Below, one piece after another: positions 5,942 to 12,225 of a DNA stretch of 12,225 nt. The DNA lies in the NCBI GenBank assembly GCA_946185785.1, contig CAMHKP010000003.1, forward strand, positions 1 through 12,225, read 5' to 3'. Source of the stretch: an uncultured Alphaproteobacteria bacterium. Its GTDB lineage: Bacteria; Pseudomonadota; Alphaproteobacteria; Rs-D84. The notes beneath the pieces are model-generated. The model had not been told where the DNA came from. It did no database searches and saw nothing but the letters and a program-made list of their open reading frames with translations. Position 1 is the first letter of the stretch; each line of letters opens with the position of its first letter. The position numbers were made by a program, and so were the translations under genes.

Positions 5942-5970
5942 ATTTTATCATATAAAAAGTCCACTTTCAA
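5942..5970 (-). promoter_or_regulatory. Predicted promoter of the rlpA-like gene
   Basis: On the minus strand TTGAAA (5970-5965), a 17-bp spacer and TAAAAT (5947-5942) lie in the short spacer after the murJ stop. The predicted leader is about 23 nt and contains the AAGGAG ribosome site, unlike the leaderless genes in this window. No terminator separates murJ from it, so some read-through is possible. Confidence 0.6.
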
Positions 5971-5980
5971 CTTTATTTTA

Positions 5981-7447
5981 TTACTTTATTTTTCGGTCAA
6001 TAATATATGCGATTGGCAGGTATATAATCGCATATCCACAAATTGCGAACCCAAGCATCCAAATAGATGTAATTGGTACAAAACTTAGTCCAATGCCCAG
6101 AATGGCCGCCAAAAACGCAAACAGTGTAATTGCGTGGAATGTGCGGTTATCTGTTTTCCATAAACCACGTGTGCGGCATGCGCGTCCCAAAAGGTAATTT
6201 TTCAAATAACCACTTGCCACCACACCAATTGGTATCGCCAAATACCCAACAAACGGGAACAGGGATAAATATAATACTGATGCCGCGCCCAATGAAATCA
6301 TACTGGTACGCACAGGGGTTTTAACATCTTGGGTTGCATATAAAGTCTTGCTATAAATCTGGCTGATAAGCATGGCTGGTAAAACAAAAACCTGAATCAT
6401 AATTGCAACCGCCACCGCATGTGTTGATTCTGCTGTCCATGCACCGTGCTGGAACAAGTATTTAATAATCGGTTCCGCCAATATGAACAAGCCAGCCACA
6501 CAAGGCAAAATCAACATCATTGAACGACGCATAGATGAATTTTGTTGAATATGAACACTACGCAGATTATTTTCCGCCAATGCATTTGATATGGATGATA
6601 TAAGCACCGTTCCAACTGCCAAACCAATCATGGCAAACGGCAATTGCACAATGCGATCAGCGTAGTATAACCATGAAACCGCACCCGATTGCCAGCTGGC
6701 AACCATAGTGCCTAATATAATCGTTATTTGATAAAACCCGCTGCCAACGATGCTGACGCTGAAACGGCCAAACATACTGCGAATTTGTGGGGTCCATTTT
6801 GGTATAATAAGGCGCAATCCAAAATGTTTACGTCGCACGCGCATCCATAAAATTGCAAACTGTAATACCCCAGACAGTAATACCGTTGCCGCCATGATAA
6901 ACAGTGTGTTTGCACCTGCGTTTGTGTACATTGCGAACAATAATGCACCAATCAACATGATGTTCAGCAAAACTGGCATAAATGCCGCCAGCAAAAATCT
7001 TGAAAAAGCGTTTAATACCGCAGATAAAAATGCCGCACCACAAATAAAGATAACATAAAAGAACATTATGCGGGAAATTGTGACAGTTAATTGCATTTTC
7101 CCAGGTTCTTCGGCAAAGCCAGGTGCCAATCCCCAAATTACCAACGGCATAAATATTTCAAATAATATAGTCAACCCCAACAACACCATCATCAACCAAG
7201 AAAACACATTCTTGGCGAATTTTTCGTCCTTTTTTGAATCGGTGTACATTGGAATAAATATCGCAGATAATGCACCTTCGCCCAGTAAATCGCGGAATAA
7301 ATTCGGCAACCGGAATGCAGCCAAGAATATGTCAGACAGCCGTCCAGCGCCCAAAACGCGCGCGATAAGCATGTCGCGCAAGAATCCAAATATACGACTG
7401 ATGCCAGTCATGGCACCAACCCCGAAAATATGTTTGCCTAGTCTCAT
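5981..7447 (-). CDS. murJ: Lipid II flippase MurJ (MviN)
   Basis: MurJ flips undecaprenyl-linked lipid II across the inner membrane for peptidoglycan synthesis. From the ATG at 7447 the product has 488 residues, mostly hydrophobic, consistent with the 14-helix MOP-superfamily fold. The first helices carry SRIFGFLRD (17-25), LGAGRLSD (32-39) and FRLPNLFRDLLGEGA (45-59). Arg18, Arg24, Asp39 and Arg52 fall at the same positions as the functionally important residues of E. coli MurJ, which supports this start. Later, WLYYADRIVQLP (259-270) matches the central-cavity segment with its conserved arginine. A frame open further upstream would begin with TTG at 7471 and run through the promoter, so it is rejected. 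The -10 box ends 7 nt before the ATG and no ribosome site is seen. Divergent from bamD, upstream of rlpA. Confidence 0.94.
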   Translation of the reverse strand: MRLGKHIFGVGAMTGISRIFGFLRDMLIARVLGAGRLSDIFLAAFRLPNLFRDLLGEGALSAIFIPMYTDSKKDEKFAKNVFSWLMMVLLGLTILFEIFMPLVIWGLAPGFAEEPGKMQLTVTISRIMFFYVIFICGAAFLSAVLNAFSRFLLAAFMPVLLNIMLIGALLFAMYTNAGANTLFIMAATVLLSGVLQFAILWMRVRRKHFGLRLIIPKWTPQIRSMFGRFSVSIVGSGFYQITIILGTMVASWQSGAVSWLYYADRIVQLPFAMIGLAVGTVLISSISNALAENNLRSVHIQQNSSMRRSMMLILPCVAGLFILAEPIIKYLFQHGAWTAESTHAVAVAIMIQVFVLPAMLISQIYSKTLYATQDVKTPVRTSMISLGAASVLYLSLFPFVGYLAIPIGVVASGYLKNYLLGRACRTRGLWKTDNRTFHAITLFAFLAAILGIGLSFVPITSIWMLGFAICGYAIIYLPIAYIIDRKIK

Positions 7448-7454
7448 AAGTTTT

Positions 7455-7484
7455 ATTATACTAACGTTCAAGATATAAAATCAA
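7455..7484 (-). promoter_or_regulatory. Predicted promoter of murJ, leaderless type
   Basis: On the minus strand TTGATT (7484-7479), an 18-bp spacer and a perfect TATAAT (7460-7455) are followed after 7 nt (AAAACTT) by the ATG at 7447. The same 54-bp spacer must hold the bamD promoter; a plus-strand TATAAA at 7474-7479 is a candidate -10 box for bamD and overlaps the murJ -35 box, but I see no good matching -35 box. Confidence 0.5.
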
Positions 7485-7501
7485 GACAGGAATAATTTGA
7501 T

Positions 7502-8221
7502 ATGAAAAAATTAGTTTTTGCAATTTGTGCGGTTATAATGCTGGCTGGTTGTGCATCAAAAAATAAAATTATTGCGGAACAATCGTTGCCAGATATATAT
7601 GACGAAGCGTATACTGAATTTAATAAAGAACATTATGATGCAGCAGCGGCAAAATTTATCACCGCTGAAACGCAATATCCAACCAGCCCGTGGGCGGCTG
7701 ATGCGCTGATTATGGCGGCTTATTCGTATTATATGGACGATGATTTCGCAGGTGCATTAATGACGACCGACCGGTTCATGCGTTTTCACCCCGGTCATGC
7801 AGACGTGCCATATGTGTTGTACTTGCGCGGAATGTGCCATTATCGTCAGGTCAGTGATGTTCGTCGTGAACCTGGGGAATCTGCATATGCGCTGGCGCAA
7901 TTTCAACAGTTGGTCGAACGTTTCCCATCCAGTGAATATGCCAAAAACGCAAAAAATAAAATTATAATTTTAAAGAATTATATTGCGGGCAAGGTTATGT
8001 ATGCTGCGCGTAATGATATGGCAGTGCAAAATTGGCCATCTGCGATTACGCGTTTTCAATCAATTGTCAGTGATGCCCAAGAAACCGTTATGACAGCCGA
8101 GGCAATGTATCGTTTAACCGAATGCTATACAGCGATTGGTTTGCCAGAACAAGCGTCTGGTTATGCAGACATGTTGCGGAAAAATTTCCCAGACAACGTT
8201 TGGACAAAAAAGTTAAAATAA
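7502..8221 (+). CDS. bamD: Outer membrane assembly lipoprotein BamD
   Basis: BamD is the essential lipoprotein of the BAM complex that folds beta-barrel proteins into the outer membrane; it sits on the periplasmic face and works with BamA. The 239-residue product has a lipoprotein signal (basic start, hydrophobic 4-14, lipobox LAGC, Cys17) and an all-helical body of TPR-like repeats: YDEAYTEFNKEHYDAAAAKF (33-52), a SPWAADALIMAAYSYY stretch, YVLYLRGMCHYRQ with the BamD-typical DVRREP soon after, LAQFQQLVERFPSSEYAKNA, and AEAMYRLTECYTAIGL. The length is slightly below the usual 245-280. AGGAA (7488-7492) is a ribosome site 9 nt before the ATG. The stop codon lies inside a strong bidirectional terminator shared with the convergent deaminase gene, so the gene is monocistronic. 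Confidence 0.92.
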   Translation: MKKLVFAICAVIMLAGCASKNKIIAEQSLPDIYDEAYTEFNKEHYDAAAAKFITAETQYPTSPWAADALIMAAYSYYMDDDFAGALMTTDRFMRFHPGHADVPYVLYLRGMCHYRQVSDVRREPGESAYALAQFQQLVERFPSSEYAKNAKNKIIILKNYIAGKVMYAARNDMAVQNWPSAITRFQSIVSDAQETVMTAEAMYRLTECYTAIGLPEQASGYADMLRKNFPDNVWTKKLK

Positions 8222-8253
8222 ATAAAACGCCCAAACGGGCGTTTTATTTATTT
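8216..8253. terminator. Bidirectional terminator between bamD and the deaminase gene
   Basis: A perfect 17-bp stem (8216-8232 with 8237-8253) encloses an AAAC loop. The core is ACGCCC/GGGCGT flanked by A-rich and T-rich arms, so both strands end in TTTTATTTATTT. The bamD stop (8219-8221) and the deaminase stop (8248-8250) both lie inside the stem. Confidence 0.92.
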
Positions 8254-8760
8254 CTTAAGCGATTGCTGATTTTCTAGCGCACCTTTAAGCACTGCCTGTG
8301 ACATCTCTTTGTATTTAACGCCGGCTTCGGCAAACATTTCAAAAGAATACTTTAGATTATCACGCCAACCTGGAATTTTCTTTTCTTCTGCTGGTTCTAA
8401 GTAAATCACTTCTTTTATTCCAGATTGTATAATAGAACCCGCACAACGTGTGCATGGTGGCATTGTGACGTATAAAATACCGCCACTTAATCTGGTTCCG
8501 TTTCTGCCTGCGTTAAGTAATGCGTTTTCTTCGGCATGAACAACAAATTCATATTTTGTTGGGCGTTCTTGTCTGTATTGTGGTGTATCATCAACACCGC
8601 GCGGAAAACCGTTATATCCCATAGATAAAATTGCTTTTTCTGGGCTGACGATAACACATCCAACCTTGGTGCTGTTATCTTTTGACCATCCTGAAATCAT
8701 TTGTGCCATTTGCATGAAACGTACATTCCATTTGTCACTAAAAGTGAAAGAATTTTTCAT
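8248..8760 (-). CDS. dCMP deaminase family protein
   Basis: The 170-residue product is a zinc cytidine/deoxycytidylate deaminase. The zinc and catalytic site is HAEENAL (75-81; His75 ligand, Glu77 proton shuttle) with PPCTRCA (101-107; Cys103 and Cys106 ligands). GYNGFPRGVDD (48-58) is characteristic of dCMP deaminases rather than tRNA adenosine deaminases, and it precedes the zinc site as in that family. The expected reaction is dCMP to dUMP plus ammonia, feeding thymidylate synthesis in the cytoplasm; this is inferred from family resemblance, and the exact substrate is not proven. The length agrees with bacterial and phage members. Upstream of the ATG, AAGGGA lies 10 nt away, a weak ribosome site; I could not settle its promoter. 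The gene converges on bamD at a shared terminator and diverges from era. Confidence 0.86.
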   Translation of the reverse strand: MKNSFTFSDKWNVRFMQMAQMISGWSKDNSTKVGCVIVSPEKAILSMGYNGFPRGVDDTPQYRQERPTKYEFVVHAEENALLNAGRNGTRLSGGILYVTMPPCTRCAGSIIQSGIKEVIYLEPAEEKKIPGWRDNLKYSFEMFAEAGVKYKEMSQAVLKGALENQQSLKK

Positions 8761-8793
8761 ATCTGTATAATCCCTTTTTTATTATTTGTGATT

Positions 8794-8814
8794 CAGCATA
8801 GAATATTTATGCTG
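8794..8814. repeat. Inverted repeat in the deaminase-era intergenic region
   Basis: CAGCATA (8794-8800) and TATGCTG (8808-8814) form 7-bp arms around a 7-nt AT-rich spacer. On the plus strand a TTTTTC run follows, as in a terminator, but no plus-strand gene lies upstream to be terminated. It sits midway between two divergent starts, so an operator is also possible. Confidence 0.3.
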
Positions 8815-8830
8815 TTTTTCAAGGTTTTTG

Positions 8831-8858
8831 TTGCCTTTCATAAATCGTGTGCTATGGT
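8831..8858 (+). promoter_or_regulatory. Predicted promoter of the era-queA-tgt cluster, leaderless type
   Basis: TTGCCT (8831-8836), a 16-bp spacer and TATGGT (8853-8858) precede the era ATG at 8865 by 6 nt (TGTGGT). A TG at 8850-8851 makes it an extended -10 element, which could compensate for the weak hexamers. Confidence 0.45.
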
Positions 8859-8864
8859 TGTGGT

Positions 8865-9755
8865 ATGACAAAAACGTACAGTGGTTTTATTGCGATAATT
8901 GGTCCAACTAACGCGGGCAAAAGCACCCTGATTAACCAAATTATGGGGCGCAAGGTGTCAATCGTGTCGCACAAGGTGCAAACAACACGTACGCGCCTGC
9001 GTGCCGTCAAAATGGTGGGTGAAAAACAACTGATATTTGTTGATACACCGGGCGTTTTTAAGCCTAAACGTAGACTGGATCGGGCAATGGTTGGTGCCGC
9101 AATGGATGCAACAGCGGACGCGGATGCGATATTGCTGTTGGTTGATGCAACACATGGTATAACCGACACAATTCGTCAGTTGGTGGAACGCGTACGCGAA
9201 CACAAAAACTTGTTTGTTGCATTGAACAAGGTTGATGCGGTTGCAAAACTTGATTTATTGCCAATTGTTGATGAATTGTCGAAAATGGCGGACTGGCGCG
9301 AAATATTTATGATTTCCGCCCTTAAAAATGATGGTGTTAAGCAAATGTTGGCATCATTGGCGTCTGTTATGCCGGAATCGCCATATTTATTTGATGCAGC
9401 GGACGCAACTGATGTGCCAGACTTGCTGTATTTGGCGGAATTGACACGTGAAAAGATTTACAAATATGTCCACGCGGAATTGCCATACCACATAAATGTT
9501 GTGACAGAACGGGTCGAAACCGCGGACGATGGGGTTTTGGAAATATACCAAAAGATTGTTGTGCAAAGCGAAGCACATAAGAAAATTGTAATCGGTCGGG
9601 GTGGGGCGCAATTAAAGCAAATTGGCACGGCCGCCCGTCATGATATCCAAGACCAATGGGGCGTAAATGCGCGCCTGCATTTATTTGTGCGTGTTGAACC
9701 AAACTGGGAAGATGTCGCAGAAAACTATACTGACCAAGGCTTAGAGTTTAAATAA
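8865..9755 (+). CDS. era: GTPase Era, ribosome assembly factor
   Basis: Era is an essential GTPase that binds the 3' end of 16S rRNA and helps mature the small ribosomal subunit. From the ATG at 8865 the product has 296 residues. GTPase motifs are G1 GPTNAGKST (13-21), the G2 threonine region QTTRTR (39-44), G3 DTPG (60-63), G4 NKVD (121-124) and G5 SAL (151-153). The C-terminal KH domain carries IVIGRGGAQLKQIG (241-254) with the GRGG loop, and ends near GLEFK. The length is normal. A GTG at 8847 in the same frame lies in the predicted promoter, so the ATG is preferred. era is commonly found next to rnc; here it leads a cluster with an unknown gene, queA and tgt, 12 bp from the next start, so the cluster is probably one operon. 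Confidence 0.95.
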   Translation: MTKTYSGFIAIIGPTNAGKSTLINQIMGRKVSIVSHKVQTTRTRLRAVKMVGEKQLIFVDTPGVFKPKRRLDRAMVGAAMDATADADAILLLVDATHGITDTIRQLVERVREHKNLFVALNKVDAVAKLDLLPIVDELSKMADWREIFMISALKNDGVKQMLASLASVMPESPYLFDAADATDVPDLLYLAELTREKIYKYVHAELPYHINVVTERVETADDGVLEIYQKIVVQSEAHKKIVIGRGGAQLKQIGTAARHDIQDQWGVNARLHLFVRVEPNWEDVAENYTDQGLEFK

Positions 9756-9767
9756 GGGTTAACCGTA

Positions 9768-10115
9768 ATGAAAACAGAAACATTAACTAAAATTGCAATT
9801 GCATCCGTCTTGGGTATGCCGGTATCGTGTGGCGTTGAACGTGGTGTTGTTGCATATAAACAAGATTTACCCGAAGAAAAGGCATTGTATGTGAACGTGC
9901 TGGGGGATGATAATACGGCACGTAAACCAAATGATGAAAGTGATGCGTTTTTCACCGACAGAAAGTTATTCTTTAATGATCCTGCGTATGTTGGACCGTT
10001 TAATTTGGTTGCCGAAGGTGATACGATTTCTTACCATAATATGTCACGTGCAACATATCTTGAAATGAGCCAGAAAAACAAAATTCTTAGAATAAAGTGT
10101 GTTCGGGGTCGTTAA
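9768..10115 (+). CDS. Small exported-looking protein of unknown function
   Basis: I do not recognise this 115-residue protein. It begins KTETLTKIAIASVLGMPVSC: a short basic start and a weak hydrophobic stretch ending at Cys21. This could be a lipoprotein signal, but proline at -3 of the cysteine departs from the lipobox, so export is uncertain. The rest is soluble, with an acidic, charged middle (DDNTARKPNDESDAFFTDRK) and a probable beta-rich end (FNLVAEGDTISYHN ... NKILRIKCVRG). A second cysteine is at 111. The gene is probably real: it starts 12 bp after era with AAGGG overlapping the era stop codon, stops 4 bp before queA, and fills the gap in the same direction with base use like its neighbours. 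Its place in the operon does not reveal its job. Confidence 0.68.
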   Translation: MKTETLTKIAIASVLGMPVSCGVERGVVAYKQDLPEEKALYVNVLGDDNTARKPNDESDAFFTDRKLFFNDPAYVGPFNLVAEGDTISYHNMSRATYLEMSQKNKILRIKCVRGR

Positions 10116-10119
10116 ATAA

Positions 10120-11169
10120 ATGCTGCACACTTCTGACTTTGATTTTGAATTGCCAACCGATTTAATTGCGTCGCACCCATTGGAACGCCGCGATGCATCA
10201 CGTATGTTGGTTGTTGACGGAAAAAACATTGCTGATAAACATATTCGTGATTTTTTGGACTATCTGGAACCGGGGGATGTTGTTGTATTTAATAATTCGC
10301 GCGTTATTCCGGCGCGTTTTGATGCAACCGATAAAAACGGTAATGTCCACGAAATAACATTACACACTGCAACAGATAATCAAAAAACATGGTGGGGGCT
10401 GTGTAAAAAGTTTAATAAATTCGCCGTTGGCGATAAATTGACAATGGAAGATGGCACCGAAATTGAAATTATTGCGCATAATGACGAAAGCGGTCTTGAA
10501 ATCAACTTCCATTGTGACAATGTGTTTGATGTTTTGAATGCTGTTGGTAAAATGCCGTTGCCACCATATATGAAACGCGAAGAAGAATTAAGCGATCGCG
10601 AACGTTATCAAACCGTATATGCTGACCCAATGGGGTCAATGGCGGCACCAACAGCGGGGTTGCATTTTACTGATGAACTGATGCATGAAATCGAGGCGCG
10701 TGGTGCAACAATAGTCAAGGTGACTTTGCACGTCGGTGCGGGTACATGGATGCCTGTTAAAACCGAAGATTTATCGCAACATAAAATGCACAGCGAATGG
10801 TGCCAGATTACACCAGCCCAAGCCGACATAATTAACAACGCAAAACGGGTGATTTCGGTTGGAACAACGTCTATGCGGACGCTGGAAAGCGCGGCAATGG
10901 ATAACCGTAAATTACCAGCAGATAAGCAAAACAAACGAATTGTACCAATTTGTCGTACGACGGACATATTTATTACACCCGGATATAAATTTGGGGCGGT
11001 TGATGTGTTGCTGACGAACTTTCATTTGCCAAAATCGACACTATTTATGTTGGTATCTGCGTTCGCAGGATTGGATGAAATGAAGACCGCATATGCACAT
11101 GCGATTATGGAAAAATATCGTTTCTTTTCGTATGGCGATTGTTGTTTGTTGTTTAAAAAGGAATCATAA
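10120..11169 (+). CDS. queA: S-adenosylmethionine:tRNA ribosyltransferase-isomerase
   Basis: QueA transfers and isomerises the ribose of S-adenosylmethionine onto 7-aminomethyl-7-deazaguanine in tRNA, giving epoxyqueuosine at wobble position 34. The 349-residue product has normal length and the family's conserved segments: FDFELPTDLIASHP with RRDASRML (7-30), VVFNNSRVIPARF (55-67), MPLPPY (145-150), DPMGSMAAPTAGLHFT (169-184), HVGAGTWMPV (204-213), SVGTTSMRTLESA (246-258) and LTNFHLPKSTLFMLVSAFAG (298-317). It acts in the cytoplasm immediately after Tgt, whose gene follows with no intervening base. The ATG at 10120 is 4 bp after the preceding stop; a GGGG run 11 nt upstream is a weak ribosome site, so translational coupling is likely. 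Confidence 0.96.
   Translation: MLHTSDFDFELPTDLIASHPLERRDASRMLVVDGKNIADKHIRDFLDYLEPGDVVVFNNSRVIPARFDATDKNGNVHEITLHTATDNQKTWWGLCKKFNKFAVGDKLTMEDGTEIEIIAHNDESGLEINFHCDNVFDVLNAVGKMPLPPYMKREEELSDRERYQTVYADPMGSMAAPTAGLHFTDELMHEIEARGATIVKVTLHVGAGTWMPVKTEDLSQHKMHSEWCQITPAQADIINNAKRVISVGTTSMRTLESAAMDNRKLPADKQNKRIVPICRTTDIFITPGYKFGAVDVLLTNFHLPKSTLFMLVSAFAGLDEMKTAYAHAIMEKYRFFSYGDCCLLFKKES

Positions 11170-12225
<1,056 letters not shown>

Noticed and set aside
7448..7471. Upstream TTG start for murJ.
   Set aside because: It would place the perfect TATAAT box inside the coding region, and the ATG at 7447 puts Arg18, Arg24, Asp39 and Arg52 at the same positions as in E. coli MurJ.
8248..8760. Identification of the deaminase as TadA, suggested by the nearby tRNA-Arg(ACG) that needs inosine.
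   Set aside because: The GYNGFPRGVDD segment and PPCTRCA site fit dCMP deaminases; the tRNA is about 5 kb away and not linked.
8847..8864. Upstream GTG start for era.
   Set aside because: It overlaps the predicted extended -10 promoter, and the ATG at 8865 gives the usual short N-terminus before the G1 motif.

Overview
The window reads as ordinary chromosomal DNA from a diderm (Gram-negative) bacterium with AT-leaning composition, most likely an alphaproteobacterium. The diderm call rests on BamD, an RlpA-like SPOR lipoprotein, MurJ, HtpX and lipobox-bearing proteins. The alphaproteobacterial call is weaker and rests mainly on the style of PrmC (a PRPDTETLVE segment) and general protein resemblance. 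I see no mobile element, CRISPR array, phage gene or rRNA.

Layout. 1-786 (-): N-terminal part of a membrane-anchored M23-type cell-wall peptidase, cut by the window edge. 808-1578 (+): prmC, divergent from it across only 21 bp. 1568-2299 (-): serine-hydrolase lipoprotein whose 3' end overlaps prmC. 2340-3236 (-): stand-alone RelA/SpoT-type HD hydrolase. 3462-3538 (-): tRNA-Arg(ACG) with its own promoter and terminator. 3613-4542 (-): htpX. 4591-4959 (-): small Smr-domain protein. 5040-5912 (-): RlpA-like lipoprotein. 5981-7447 (-): murJ. 7502-8221 (+): bamD. 8248-8760 (-): dCMP deaminase family. 8865-12225 (+): a tight cluster era - unknown small protein - queA - tgt, with tgt running off the edge.

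How the genes fit together. Much of the window serves the envelope: murein hydrolysis (M23), lipid II flipping (MurJ), outer-membrane protein assembly (BamD), septal glycan binding (RlpA-like) and membrane protein quality control (HtpX). The rest serves translation: release-factor methylation (PrmC), tRNA-Arg(ACG), ribosome assembly (Era) and queuosine synthesis (QueA and Tgt, adjacent and with no gap). Nucleotide metabolism is represented by the deaminase and the predicted alarmone hydrolase.

I found no convincing new multi-gene system. Three observations deserve attention. (1) Several genes have a sigma70-like -10 box ending only 6-7 nt before the ATG, which predicts leaderless mRNAs; one case is a pair of back-to-back promoters with overlapping -10 boxes. 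(2) The RlpA-like protein has replaced both residues known to be needed for lytic transglycosylase activity. (3) A short RSH-type HD protein without a synthetase domain carries an unassigned C-terminal extension.
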